DNA of 64,000 bases, taken from positions 1-64,000 of the forward strand of contig JAUSND010000015.1 of the NCBI GenBank assembly GCA_030646295.1. Reading direction: 5' to 3'. Below the pieces are notes generated by a model. The model ran no database searches. It was not told the origin of the DNA and saw only the letters and a list, made by a program, of their open reading frames with translations. The position numbers and the translations under genes were made by a program. Numbering within the stretch: the first letter of the stretch is position 1; each line of letters starts with the position of its first letter. Below are positions 24,619 to 33,644 of this stretch, piece by piece. Source of the DNA: Moraxellaceae bacterium (GTDB lineage: Bacteria; Pseudomonadota; Gammaproteobacteria; Pseudomonadales; Moraxellaceae).

Positions 24619-25797
24619 ATGAACGTCATCAACCGCTTTCCAGCACTCAGCCTGCGCATGTTATTCCTGTTGATTGCATTTCCATTCTTCTCTGCATGCA
24701 GCAATGGCGAAGAAAGACATGCAGGAGAAATTACTCCACAAAAAATGAACGGCCTGCGCGTAGTAACAGTAGCCAATGGCCTTTCATTCCCGTGGAGCCT
24801 GACCTTTCTGCCCGACGGCAACATGCTTGTCACCGAACGCACAGGCGCACTGCGGCTTGTCACTGCAAGTGGCAAGATATCCGCACCCCTGACCGGCACC
24901 CCGAAAGCATTCGTGAGCGGCCAGGCCGGCCTGTTTGATGTGGCACTCGACCCGGACTTCACCAGAAACCGGCTGGTGTACCTGAGTTATGCCGAAGCAG
25001 GTGCCGACCATACCAACGGGCTTGCCGTGGCACGCGCAACACTCGGCGCCGACAACAGCTCACTCGACAACATGCAGGTCATTTTCCGACAACTACCCAA
25101 GGTGGAAAGCGAAGGCCACTTTGGTGGTCGCCTCGTATTTTCCCGCGATAATCATCTCTTCATTACCCTGGGGGACCGGCAACGTAACAGTGAGCGCGCA
25201 AAAGCACAGCTGCTCGACAAGCATCACGGCAAGGTTGTACGTATTTTTCCTGACGGGCGCATTCCTGCAGACAACCCCTTCATCACAACGGCAAATGCCC
25301 GTCCGGAAATCTGGAGCCTCGGCCACCGCAACCCGCAAGGCGCCGCACTGCATCCCGGCACTGGCGAACTGTGGGCAAGTGAGCACGGTCCGCAGGGCGG
25401 CGATGAAATAAACATTGTGCGACGCGGCAAGAATTACGGCTGGCCCGTTGTTACCTACGGCTGCGAGTACGTGACCTGCTTTCAGGTGGGCGAAGGCAAG
25501 AGCAAGCCCGGCATGGAGGAGCCGCTGACCTGGTGGCTACCCAAATCGATTGCCCCCAGCGGCCTCGCGTTTTACACCGGCAACCGTTACCCGGAATGGA
25601 AGGGACAACTCTTCAGTGGCGCACTGGCGGGTGAAGCATTATGGCGACTCAAGCTGGATGGCAACCGCGTTATGGAACGCGAAGCACTGCTGACAGAACT
25701 GGGGGAACGCATCCGCGATGTGCGACAGGGGCCGGATGGCTGGCTATACCTGCTAACCGACTCATCCAGTGGCCGCGTACTGCGACTGGAACGCTGA
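24619..25797 (+). CDS. PQQ-dependent aldose sugar dehydrogenase-like lipoprotein, 392 aa
   Basis: A lipobox (FFSAC, Cys27) follows a hydrophobic signal. The mature protein matches soluble glucose dehydrogenase/YliI-type six-bladed propellers: GLSFPWSLTFLPDGNMLVTERTGALRL, GQAGLFDVALDPDF, EGHFGGRLVFSRDNHLFITLGDR, SLGHRNPQGAALHPGTGELWASEHGPQGGDEIN and GKNYGWPVV. It oxidises aldoses in the periplasm if PQQ is present; no PQQ synthesis genes are here. It follows the GNAT gene by 13 bp with an AGGAG SD and ends at a strong terminator. Confidence 0.92.
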   Translation: MNVINRFPALSLRMLFLLIAFPFFSACSNGEERHAGEITPQKMNGLRVVTVANGLSFPWSLTFLPDGNMLVTERTGALRLVTASGKISAPLTGTPKAFVSGQAGLFDVALDPDFTRNRLVYLSYAEAGADHTNGLAVARATLGADNSSLDNMQVIFRQLPKVESEGHFGGRLVFSRDNHLFITLGDRQRNSERAKAQLLDKHHGKVVRIFPDGRIPADNPFITTANARPEIWSLGHRNPQGAALHPGTGELWASEHGPQGGDEINIVRRGKNYGWPVVTYGCEYVTCFQVGEGKSKPGMEEPLTWWLPKSIAPSGLAFYTGNRYPEWKGQLFSGALAGEALWRLKLDGNRVMEREALLTELGERIRDVRQGPDGWLYLLTDSSSGRVLRLER

Positions 25798-25801
25798 CAT
25801 G

Positions 25802-25837
25802 AAAAAGGGCCGCCCCGCAAAGGGCAGCCCTTTTTTT
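25802..25837. terminator. Bidirectional intrinsic terminator
   Basis: AAAAAGGGC-C-GCCC pairs with GGGC-A-GCCCTTTTT. It serves the sugar dehydrogenase gene on the plus strand and the convergent DUF1523 gene on the minus strand. Confidence 0.85.
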
Positions 25838-25851
25838 CAGGACATGGGAAA

Positions 25852-26373
25852 TTATTTCGCGCGCAGTTTCCGCAATTTCCAGAAAATGATGCCAGCCAGC
25901 AGTACCAGCACCGCCAGGAATACGGTGTTGAAAACCGGAAACGGTTCTTCCGTGCTGTCCCATGCCTCGATATCCACTGCATTCGGAAACAGCTTGAGAA
26001 TAGGCATACGCCAGCCGTAATACGTCACCAGCGCCAGTTGTTCCTCTTTCTGGCCAAGCAACTGTGCACGTCCCTGTACTTCGGCCGAATCAAACTTCAG
26101 ATACCAGGGAAAACCGAAACGCGTGTCTTCATTGCGATAAACAAAGACCTCGGTTCCCTCTGTATTCGATGCATGAATGAAATACACATCCGTGCCACGC
26201 ACCGGCGGCACTGGCGATCCACCGGTGCTCGGTGCCGTACCATCCACTCGCTTCACTTCGTAGCCATCAACATGAACCACCCGGTGCTGCGGCAGCGAGT
26301 AGGCAAGCACCCCGATGAATACCAGCAACAACAGACCGGCCAGCACCTTCATTGCCTTGCGGATCCTGCCCAT
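25852..26373 (-). CDS. DUF1523 family membrane protein, 173 aa
   Basis: It has an N-terminal TM helix (about 8-27), a periplasmic part with HRVVHVDGYEVKRVDG and DVYFIHAS..., and a second TM helix near the C-terminus (about 146-166) followed by a basic tail. The motif order fits DUF1523, whose function is unknown. The ATG at 26373 is chosen because AAGGAG lies 6-7 bp upstream. It is convergent with the sugar dehydrogenase gene. Confidence 0.75.
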   Translation of the reverse strand: MGRIRKAMKVLAGLLLLVFIGVLAYSLPQHRVVHVDGYEVKRVDGTAPSTGGSPVPPVRGTDVYFIHASNTEGTEVFVYRNEDTRFGFPWYLKFDSAEVQGRAQLLGQKEEQLALVTYYGWRMPILKLFPNAVDIEAWDSTEEPFPVFNTVFLAVLVLLAGIIFWKLRKLRAK

Positions 26374-26403
26374 TTTTTTCTCCTTGCGATGTCTTGCCGA
26401 CAC

Positions 26404-27183
26404 TCAGCGTGCGTAGGTGTTTTCCAGATAATCAATAATCGCCGCCGACTCCAGCATCTTCACACCAGTGTTCGGGTCTTCCAGATACGGTACCTGCATA
26501 TGGCCGGTACGCGCAAAGTGCGCCGCACGCTTGCCCCCTTCAATCGGCCGGTAAGGGCCGGGCTTCAGGCGCAGCACTGCCGGCCCCACGTCCTGCCAGC
26601 GTTCCTTGCCGACATTGTGCAGCACATAGGGAATTTCCAGCTCGGTCAGTCGCTCGCGTACCAGACGCGCATACGGACTGGCCTCAAAGCTCCACAACTC
26701 CAGTGGCTGTGCTGGCGCCTTTGAGGGGCGCGCCCGCAAACCGCGCAGGCCGCGCAGGACCGATGCGGCCATCCGCATTTTCGGCAGGACCGGACCAGGC
26801 TGGTACGGTGCCGGCACATCGCGGTTGGCATAGGTGCGGAACAGGTAGGCAACAATGGCGGACGACTCGTACATCAGGGTGTTCGTGTTGGGGTCGTGCA
26901 GCAGGGGAAACTGTGCCTTGCCGCCAATACGCTCGGCCTCTGCACGAAAACGGCTGCCGCCCCTCGGGCAGGGCAGGATCTCGGCATCCAGATGCAGGGC
27001 CGTCAGGGCCTCACGTACTGCCCGGCAGTGCGGACAGCCCTCCATCTCGTACAGACGCAAGCGCTGCGCCGGCAGTGTGCTGTGCACCATCGAGGGCATT
27101 GCCGCCGCGCCACGCCACAAGCCCAGTTGCGAACTGAGGACAGAACCAAGCACATTGATCTGGTGCACAACAGGATTGGGCAT
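26404..27183 (-). CDS. Tandem thioredoxin-fold (glutaredoxin/GST N-terminal-like) protein, 259 aa
   Basis: Two thioredoxin-fold modules are fused. The first (about 41-120) has LRLYEMEGCPHCRAVREAL with a redox CPHC (Cys50, Cys53) and FPLLHDPNTNTLMYESSAIVAYL. The second (about 160-255) has LELWSFEASPYARLVRERL, which lacks the Cys pair (SPYA), and VPYLEDPNTGVKMLESAAIIDYL. The repeated ESxAI glutathione-binding motif indicates GSH use. It may be a GSH-dependent reductase with one redox-active and one redox-dead half. It lies upstream of the DUF1523 gene on the same strand. Confidence 0.88.
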   Translation of the reverse strand: MPNPVVHQINVLGSVLSSQLGLWRGAAAMPSMVHSTLPAQRLRLYEMEGCPHCRAVREALTALHLDAEILPCPRGGSRFRAEAERIGGKAQFPLLHDPNTNTLMYESSAIVAYLFRTYANRDVPAPYQPGPVLPKMRMAASVLRGLRGLRARPSKAPAQPLELWSFEASPYARLVRERLTELEIPYVLHNVGKERWQDVGPAVLRLKPGPYRPIEGGKRAAHFARTGHMQVPYLEDPNTGVKMLESAAIIDYLENTYAR

Positions 27184-27539
27184 GAAAAGTCACCACAGGC
27201 GTGTCAGGAAGGGCCATAGGGAATCAGGAACTGTACAGCGGTGCAACAGCCGAAGCGGCCAAAAGACACTTGCCTGATCCCTGTCACCCGCCACAGCACT
27301 GGCTTGTGCCATTGTCCGGGCCAATTGACCAATGGGTCATAATGATACTTTCACCCACCCCCCTGCATCAGCGATAATGCGCCGGAATTTTTCAGGCCAT
27401 GACGCCCGGCATTACGGGTGTCGACCCTTGGCCAAAGCCCCGCCGCCCACCCGGGCGGACCGGGATTCGCGGACAGCGCCCACCCCGGCGCCGGTTCGGC
27501 CACAAGCCATCGGGCCTTGCCCACAGGTAACAAAACACT
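27184..27539. other. Long intergenic region upstream of pckA
   Basis: No gene was supported. The stretch contains TGACC-AATG-GGTCA (about 27326-27339) in an AT-rich part that could hold a promoter or operator, and further right a GC-rich hairpin CCGCCC-ACCC-GGGCGG close to 27449-27464. The latter may lie in the pckA leader. It separates the divergently transcribed thioredoxin-fold gene and pckA, so promoters in both directions are expected here. Confidence 0.4.
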
Positions 27540-29084
27540 ATGACTACGCTCACGGTCTACAAGGATCTCACCCGCCCCCAGCTCGTTGAACTCGCTGTAC
27601 AGCGCAACGAAGGCACACTGGCCGACAACGGTGCGCTCACTGTCAACACCGGTCACCGCACCGGCCGCTCGCCGGCTGACCGTTTCATCGTTGACGAGCC
27701 CGGCACCAGCGCCAGCATTCACTGGGGTCCGGTCAACAAGGCCTTCCCGGCTGACAAGTTCGACGCCCTGTGGGATCGCGTCCAGGCCTATATCAGCGAG
27801 CGCGACCAGTTTGTGTCCCACCTGCACGTTGGCTCCGACCCGCAGCACTACCTGCCGGTAAAGGTCACCACCGAAACCGCCTGGCATGCCCTGTTCGGCA
27901 AGAACCTGTTCATCACCCCGGCAGAGTTCAACCACGGCAAGAAGGAAGAGTGGCAGGTCATCAACGCCCCCGGCTTCGAGTGCGTACCGGACCGTGACGG
28001 CACCAACTCCGATGGTTGCGTCATCCTCAACTTTGCGGCCCGCAAGGTGCTGCTGGCCGGCATGAACTACGCCGGTGAAATGAAGAAGGCCATGTTCTCC
28101 GTGCAGAACTTCCTGCTGCCGGGCAACGACGTGCTGTCCATGCACTGCTCATCCAACGTTGGTGACGACGGTGGCGTGGCCCTGTTCTTCGGTCTGTCCG
28201 GTACCGGCAAGACCACCCTGTCGGCCGACCCCGAGCGCTCCCTGATCGGTGATGACGAACACGGCTGGGCACCGGGCTCCGTGTTCAACATTGAAGGCGG
28301 TTGCTATGCCAAGTGCATCAACCTGTCCAAGGAAAACGAGCCTGTCATCTGGGATGCCATCAAGTTTGGTGCCGTGCTGGAAAACGTCGTGCTCGACGAA
28401 AACACCCGCAAGCCGGATTACGACGACACCAGCCGCACGCAGAACACCCGCGCTGCCTACCCGCTGGAACACATCGCCAAGCGCATCGAGATCAACCGTG
28501 CCGGCGAACCCAAGCACGTGATCTTCCTGACCTGCGACCTGTACGGCGTGATGCCGCCGGTAGCCATCCTGAACAACGAACAGGCCGCCTTCCACTTCCT
28601 GTCCGGCTACACCGCACTGGTGGGCTCGACCGAAATGGGCGCCGGTCCCGGTATCAAGACCACCTTCTCCACCTGCTTCGGCGCACCGTTCTTTCCGCGT
28701 CGTGCCGGCGAATACGCCAACCTGCTGATGAAGCGCATCAATGCCTTTGATTCCAAGGTCTTCATCGTGTCCACCGGCTGGACCGGCGGCCCGCACGGCA
28801 CTGGCAAGCGCTTCAGCATCCCGACCACCCGTGCCGTGATCCGCGCCATCCTCACCGGCAAGCTGGACAACGTGCAGACACAGCACCTGGACATCATGAA
28901 CCTGGATGTGCCGGTTGCCGTGGAAGGCGTGGACAGCAACCTGCTCGTCCCGCGCAACAACTGGGACGACAAGGACCAGCACGATGCCAAGGCTCGCGAA
29001 CTGGCCGGCCTGTTCCAGAAGAACTTCGAAGAGAAGTACCCGGACGTTGATGCTGCCATCCGTGCTGCAGGCCCCAAGGCCTGA
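27540..29084 (+). CDS. pckA: Phosphoenolpyruvate carboxykinase (ATP), 514 aa
   Basis: All ATP-type PEPCK motifs are present: [12 protein letters not shown], the kinase-1a P-loop [27 protein letters not shown] with metal ligands, [11 protein letters not shown], and [14 protein letters not shown]. It converts oxaloacetate to PEP at the start of gluconeogenesis. GTAACAAAACACT before the ATG gives no strong SD, which is odd for a highly expressed gene. It ends at a perfect 14-bp terminator. Length is slightly shorter than the E. coli enzyme but complete. Confidence 0.98.
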   Translation: MTTLTVYKDLTRPQLVELAVQRNEGTLADNGALTVNTGHRTGRSPADRFIVDEPGTSASIHWGPVNKAFPADKFDALWDRVQAYISERDQFVSHLHVGSDPQHYLPVKVTTETAWHALFGKNLFITPAEFNHGKKEEWQVINAPGFECVPDRDGTNSDGCVILNFAARKVLLAGMNYAGEMKKAMFSVQNFLLPGNDVLSMHCSSNVGDDGGVALFFGLSGTGKTTLSADPERSLIGDDEHGWAPGSVFNIEGGCYAKCINLSKENEPVIWDAIKFGAVLENVVLDENTRKPDYDDTSRTQNTRAAYPLEHIAKRIEINRAGEPKHVIFLTCDLYGVMPPVAILNNEQAAFHFLSGYTALVGSTEMGAGPGIKTTFSTCFGAPFFPRRAGEYANLLMKRINAFDSKVFIVSTGWTGGPHGTGKRFSIPTTRAVIRAILTGKLDNVQTQHLDIMNLDVPVAVEGVDSNLLVPRNNWDDKDQHDAKARELAGLFQKNFEEKYPDVDAAIRAAGPKA

Positions 29085-29130
29085 CATGAACCTGAGCTGC
29101 GTGAAACGGCTGCAACACTGGCTGTAACAA

Positions 29131-29162
29131 CAATAAAGGGCGCCTGATGGCGCCCTTTATTG
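29131..29162 (+). terminator. Intrinsic terminator of pckA
   Basis: CAATAAAGGGCGCC and GGCGCCCTTTATTG form a perfect 14-bp stem around a TGAT loop, giving a 3' U-containing tail. Confidence 0.9.
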
Positions 29163-29231
29163 TTTGGTGGTCGTGTGCCGTTTGCTGCACACACAAAATT
29201 TTCCAACAACAAACCCTGCCCGGATATCGCC

Positions 29232-29657
29232 ATGCTCATCGCACTTTTATTCACCACCTCCATGCTGGTGATCTGCTCGCTGGTGCAGGTATTTGGCTCT
29301 GTATGGGCAGTGACGCTTGCCAACCGCTTCTACCAGCGATCACGTAAGCGCACCCTGGCAAAAACCATCACGGTCGCCATTACAACCACCATGCTGATGC
29401 TGACTGCGATTGTTCAGGTCGCGCTCTGGGCAGTGTTGCTGAACCAGTCCGGCCAGCTACCGGACTTCACGACAGCGTTTTATTTTTCGTCCGTCAACTT
29501 TTCCACACTGGGCTACGGCGACATCATGCTGACAGACAACTGGCGACTTGCCGGCCCACAGGAAGCCCTCAACGGCATGCTGATGTTCGGGGTTTCCGGC
29601 GCCACTGCCTATGCCGTGTTCAACCGCATTTTTTTCGACAAGGACAACCAGCACTGA
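29232..29657 (+). CDS. Small potassium-channel-like membrane protein, 141 aa
   Basis: It has three hydrophobic segments, with the pore helix and filter between the last two: FTTAFYFSSVNFSTLGYGDIML, whose TLGYGD is a K+ selectivity filter variant of TVGYGD. The N-terminal TM helix and the RKRTLAKT linker are typical of short ion_trans_2 proteins without a cytoplasmic gating domain. It should form a tetrameric cation channel in the inner membrane. The start at 29232 is the first ATG preceding the TM helix. Confidence 0.85.
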   Translation: MLIALLFTTSMLVICSLVQVFGSVWAVTLANRFYQRSRKRTLAKTITVAITTTMLMLTAIVQVALWAVLLNQSGQLPDFTTAFYFSSVNFSTLGYGDIMLTDNWRLAGPQEALNGMLMFGVSGATAYAVFNRIFFDKDNQH

Positions 29658-29776
29658 TGCCCGGGCAACACTACCGCGCATCAGCCTGCGGACAAGCCGG
29701 CCGGTCCCGCACCACCCGCACCGGCGTCTCCCTGTCGCACACAATCACACCCAATTGATCAACCACAGGAAACAGC

Positions 29777-30118
29777 ATGAGCAGCCTGCCCAAATGCCCC
29801 CAATGCAGTTCGGAATTCACCTACGAAGACGGCAGCATGTACATCTGCCCGGAATGTGCGCATGAGTGGCCCAAAGATGCCGCCGCCGAGACCACGGAAG
29901 AAAAGCGCGTCATTCGTGATGCCAACGGCAACGAGCTGAATGACGGCGACACCGTCACCGTGATCAAGGACCTCAAGGTCAAGGGCTCGTCACTGGTCGT
30001 CAAGGTTGGCACCAAGGTCAAGAACATCCGTCTGGTCGACGGCGACCACGACATTGACTGCAAGATTGATGGCATTGGCTCCATGGGACTGAAGTCGGAG
30101 TTTGTGAAAAAGGCCTGA
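29777..30118 (+). CDS. yjdM: YjdM/PhnA-family zinc-ribbon protein, 113 aa
   Basis: The N-terminal zinc ribbon has CPQC and CPEC, and the C-terminal domain reads [28 protein letters not shown] with [12 protein letters not shown] at the end, which is the YjdM (formerly PhnA) family pattern. The name PhnA is historical and does not imply phosphonoacetate hydrolase activity; the true role is unclear. The length is normal. It lies 119 bp after the channel gene. Confidence 0.93.
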   Translation: MSSLPKCPQCSSEFTYEDGSMYICPECAHEWPKDAAAETTEEKRVIRDANGNELNDGDTVTVIKDLKVKGSSLVVKVGTKVKNIRLVDGDHDIDCKIDGIGSMGLKSEFVKKA

Positions 30119-30266
30119 GACACACCGCCCCCGCCCGGACCAGCACGACCAGCCAACCATGCCGCCGCCAGCCGGAAATACCGACCGGCAGGTCAATTAT
30201 GACGAAGCCCGTCGCGTCAAGCCCCCAAACAGGCATGGCCCGGTAAAAAAAAACCGGGCTAAAGGG

Positions 30267-30320
30267 TTGTACCTGTAGAAAGTGTTGCTACATTGTTACC
30301 AGCCTTCCCCCTATGGGGGA
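30267..30320 (+). promoter_or_regulatory. Putative promoter and leader hairpin of the beta-helix lipoprotein
   Basis: TTGTAC (30267-30272) and TACATT (30289-30294) are 16 bp apart and resemble sigma-70 elements. In the leader CCCCC-TAT-GGGGG (about 30308-30320) forms a small stable hairpin. Upstream at about 30238-30258 ACCGGG and CCCGGT arms surround a run of A. Confidence 0.5.
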
Positions 30321-30360
30321 GAGAGGCATTCATGGATAGAGAACAAGGGGTATCAGTATC

Positions 30361-32553
30361 ATGATGAAGTACAAGAACAGGGGCCTGCGCACTGCGCTGG
30401 CAGTCGCCATCGCTTCGGCCACTCTGGCTGGCTGTGGCAGCGATAGCAAAGAAGCAGCATCTACACCGGCTGCTGCTGCAACTGTCGAAGCCGCTGGCGG
30501 CATGACCGTCAAGCTGCAGGGCGGCATTGGTGGCAATGGCGCCGGCAACACCGGTGGCTACGGCAACGATTTCGAGCTTTACAAGGAAGCCGGTTCAGGC
30601 GACCTGAAGGTTCTCAAGACTGGCGCTGCCAACGCTGCGTTCACCAGCAAGAGCTTCACGCCAAGCTTTGGCGAAGTAAAGGCAACGGTCAGCGCCAACA
30701 CTACCCTGTCCGTACTGGCTGACTGCGCTGCTACCCCGCCTGCCGCCGATGTGCTGTATCAGGTCGTCAATAATTCCAACCTGTACAAGTCCAATGGCGT
30801 GACCGCCGCCTGCGAAGCAGAAGAAGTCGTGACCGGCCTGGACATCAAGTCCGGTGCCACGCTCACCCTGGGCATCAACATGACCGGCTGGACTGACTGG
30901 GCCTACGTCAATATTGATGCCGACATCCGCAACAACGGCAAGATCACCGTTGCTGACTACTCGCCTACCAAGCGTGGCAACATCGATCTCGACAGCAGCT
31001 CCTATATCGGCAGCGGCAAGATCGAGACCAATGGCACCCTGGATGGCCAGAGCGCTGGCGACATCTATGTCTGGGCCGACTACGCCATGATCAACTCCGG
31101 CAAGATGAATGCCACTGGCGCTGACAGCTCCACAGCAGCAGCAGGCAATGCCGGTTACATCGATCTGGAAAGCGGCTACTACACCCAGAACACCGGCAAC
31201 CTGACAGCCCGCGGCGGCAACACTACGTTTGCTGGCGCAGCAGGCGGCGATGCTGATTACATCGAGCTTTACTCCGACTGGGGTCCTACGTTCAACAGCG
31301 GTGCCTTTGACGGCCGTGGCGGCGAAGGTGCCACCGGCGGTGACGGCGCAGATGTGTACATGTACTCCTACCTCGGCAAGCTCTTCAACTCCGGCAAGAT
31401 CAGTGTCTACGGTGCCAACTCGACAGTCGGTAACGGCGGCAACGGCGGCTACGTGGGTTTCGAAGCTGAAGGCGGCCAGATCCGCAACAGCGCCGGCGTA
31501 CTGGCCTGGGGCGGCGACACCACTGATGCTACCGGCAGCGGCGGCAACGGTGACGAACTGTATGTCTACAGCGACTACGGCAGCCTGTACGAATACACCC
31601 CGGCTGGCGACATTTACTGGTCAGGCCAGATTGACCTGAGCGGTGGTGATGCCGTGGCAACCGGCACCGGCAACGGCGGCAGCGCCGGTGACGTGTATGC
31701 TGAAGTGTACGGCTCTGATGTCAACCTCAAGTCCAAGCTGGTTTTCCTGGGCTACAGCAAGGTGCAAACCTACGGTGGTGAAGGTAACCACGGCGGTAGC
31801 GCTGGTGGTTACGGGCTTTATAACTACGATGGCTATGTTTATGGTGATGAGTATGCGCCAGCACCTGGTGGCAGCGTAATCAGCCAGGCCGCACTCGTGG
31901 CCAATGGTGGTAATGCACGTGCTACTGGTATCGATGCCCAGGGCAATGGCGGTCGCGGTGGTTACATCTACCTTGAAACCGACTACTACCCGACAGCTCA
32001 GCTGGTCCCGGAATCACAGAAGGTCTCGCAAAATGGCAATGTGAACATTGCTGGTGGCACAGGCCGCAACCAGAACAGCATCTACATCAACTACGGCGGT
32101 TACAGCTGGATCTGGGGCTATAACGGCGCCTCGATCACTGGCACCTTCAACTCTGATGGCGGTGACGATCTTGGCACCACTACCGGCACGGTTGGTTATG
32201 GTGGCTACGCTCCTGGCCTCTACGTGTACTCGGAACTGGGTGTCGCCAAGGTTGCCGGTAACGTTTCGTCCAACGGTGGTGATGGCAACTACGCCGGCGG
32301 CTACTCTGACGGCATGTACATCTACGGTAATACCGTCAATGTCGCCAGCACCATCAAGGCCAATGGCGGCAACGCCGATGCAACCGAAGTCGGCTCACAG
32401 GGCGGCAACGGTGGCTACATCGAGCTGAAGGCAACCCGTCCGCAGAACAGCACAGTGACAGGTTCTGCCACTTACGCTGGCGGCACTGGTGCCACCAAGG
32501 GTAGTGAAGGTGGCTACATGCGCCTGATCTCCTGCGCAGGTGCCGGTTGCTGA
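30361..32553 (+). CDS. Large Gly/Tyr-rich lipoprotein with predicted beta-helix repeats, 730 aa
   Basis: Lipobox LAGC (Cys25) marks a lipoprotein. After a Gly-rich segment, most of the chain is made of irregular repeats of about 40-55 residues in which GGNGGYVxL-like strands alternate with NSGxI or NxG turns, for example NGGNGGYVGFEAEGGQIRNS and QGGNGGYIELKA. This fits a right-handed parallel beta-helix exposed on the cell surface or in the periplasm. Tyr and Trp are unusually common within turns. It ends CAGAGC with two Cys. No catalytic residues of pectate lyases were recognised; adhesion or polymer binding is possible. Confidence 0.75.
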   Translation: MMKYKNRGLRTALAVAIASATLAGCGSDSKEAASTPAAAATVEAAGGMTVKLQGGIGGNGAGNTGGYGNDFELYKEAGSGDLKVLKTGAANAAFTSKSFTPSFGEVKATVSANTTLSVLADCAATPPAADVLYQVVNNSNLYKSNGVTAACEAEEVVTGLDIKSGATLTLGINMTGWTDWAYVNIDADIRNNGKITVADYSPTKRGNIDLDSSSYIGSGKIETNGTLDGQSAGDIYVWADYAMINSGKMNATGADSSTAAAGNAGYIDLESGYYTQNTGNLTARGGNTTFAGAAGGDADYIELYSDWGPTFNSGAFDGRGGEGATGGDGADVYMYSYLGKLFNSGKISVYGANSTVGNGGNGGYVGFEAEGGQIRNSAGVLAWGGDTTDATGSGGNGDELYVYSDYGSLYEYTPAGDIYWSGQIDLSGGDAVATGTGNGGSAGDVYAEVYGSDVNLKSKLVFLGYSKVQTYGGEGNHGGSAGGYGLYNYDGYVYGDEYAPAPGGSVISQAALVANGGNARATGIDAQGNGGRGGYIYLETDYYPTAQLVPESQKVSQNGNVNIAGGTGRNQNSIYINYGGYSWIWGYNGASITGTFNSDGGDDLGTTTGTVGYGGYAPGLYVYSELGVAKVAGNVSSNGGDGNYAGGYSDGMYIYGNTVNVASTIKANGGNADATEVGSQGGNGGYIELKATRPQNSTVTGSATYAGGTGATKGSEGGYMRLISCAGAGC

Positions 32554-32573
32554 TTGATACGGTGAAATGACAG

Positions 32574-32609
32574 AAGGGCTGGATGGAAACGTCCAGCCCT
32601 TTTGTTTTT
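32574..32609 (+). terminator. Intrinsic terminator of the beta-helix lipoprotein gene
   Basis: AAGGGCTGGA pairs with TCCAGCCCTT around TGGAAACG and is followed by TTGTTTTT. Confidence 0.9.
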
Positions 32610-32639
32610 CAATACTGTCCGTGCTTTACGAGGTGAACT

Positions 32640-33485
32640 GTGAATACCCGTTTTTCCCGACTACTTCACCGGCCACTGGCCTTGTTGTTAACACTGCTCA
32701 TCATTACCCCGGCTGCATTCGCTACATCCCCAACACCCAACACTGCATCAAAAGCCGTACCCAAAGCCGCACCAAAGCCTGCCGAGGCCAGCGTTGCCGA
32801 GCCTGTGCTGTATGACCGCCAGCAGGACACGCTGAGCATCCAGACCAAAGATCACGCCCTCAGCGACATCCTGCTGCGTGTTTCGCGCCAGACCGGCATG
32901 GAGGTCCGCATGGACCCGAAGGTCGAGCGCAAGATCACGATGACGCTGAAGGCGCAACCGATTGAACGCTCCCTTGACCGTCTGCTGGCACAACTGAGTG
33001 TGCTCAAGCAGTTCAAGACCGAGGGCAAGGGCAAGAACCAGAAAGACATACTGGTCAGCATTACCGTACTGCCGGAAGGCCAGCGTGACGCATCTTCCGC
33101 CCAGCGACTGATGCAGAGCGACGCCGAGCTTGCCTACCGTGCCGGCGTCATGAGCCAGTACGACAAGCGTGCCGGCGTACGCAGCGACATCCTCAATGAC
33201 CAGATGGTGGACCGCTGGAAGGCGCGCGAGAAAACCCTGACCGCCAAAGAGAAGGCCCGCTACGACAAGCTCAAGGCCGACATGGACAAGCGTACGGCAG
33301 CACAGGAAAAGAAGCGTGCCGAGCAAAAAGCCGGGCACGATGCACGCGAGGCTGCACACGCCGAACGCCAGAAAGAAAGACCAGGCTACGCAGAGCGGGC
33401 CACCAAGAAAAAGGACCCCGCCCTGATCGAGAAAGCCCGGCTGGAATTTGCACAGCCCGAGTCAGACCCGGTGATCGGGGAATAG
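32640..33485 (+). CDS. Exported protein with secretin/TonB short N-terminal-like domain, 281 aa
   Basis: A GTG start with GAGGTGA upstream leads to a signal peptide (about 1-29, ending AAFA). Residues 58-110 read LSIQTKDHALSDILLRVSRQTGMEVRMDPKV..KITMTLKAQPIERSLDRLLAQL, which matches the STN module found in secretins and TonB receptors. The C-terminal 150 residues are highly charged, Lys/Ala/Glu-rich and predicted helical or coiled coil. No barrel is present, so the protein is probably a free periplasmic partner. It follows the beta-helix gene, but beyond a terminator. Confidence 0.7.
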   Translation: MNTRFSRLLHRPLALLLTLLIITPAAFATSPTPNTASKAVPKAAPKPAEASVAEPVLYDRQQDTLSIQTKDHALSDILLRVSRQTGMEVRMDPKVERKITMTLKAQPIERSLDRLLAQLSVLKQFKTEGKGKNQKDILVSITVLPEGQRDASSAQRLMQSDAELAYRAGVMSQYDKRAGVRSDILNDQMVDRWKAREKTLTAKEKARYDKLKADMDKRTAAQEKKRAEQKAGHDAREAAHAERQKERPGYAERATKKKDPALIEKARLEFAQPESDPVIGE

Positions 33486-33520
33486 GCTGGCTGGCTCAAC
33501 ACAGCAATACTCGCAGAATG

Positions 33521-33545
33521 AAAAGGCGCCAGTGGGCGCCTTTTC
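33521..33545 (+). terminator. Intrinsic terminator after the STN-like gene
   Basis: AAAAGGCGCC and GGCGCCTTTT form a perfect 10-bp stem with a 4-bp loop. Confidence 0.9.
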
Positions 33546-33644
33546 ATTGATGGCCCGCCGCCTCCCGGCGCACAATTGCCAGCCGCTGCTACCCTGATAA
33601 AAACAACAATACCCGTCCCGATACGGGCAACAGAGTCATCGCTG

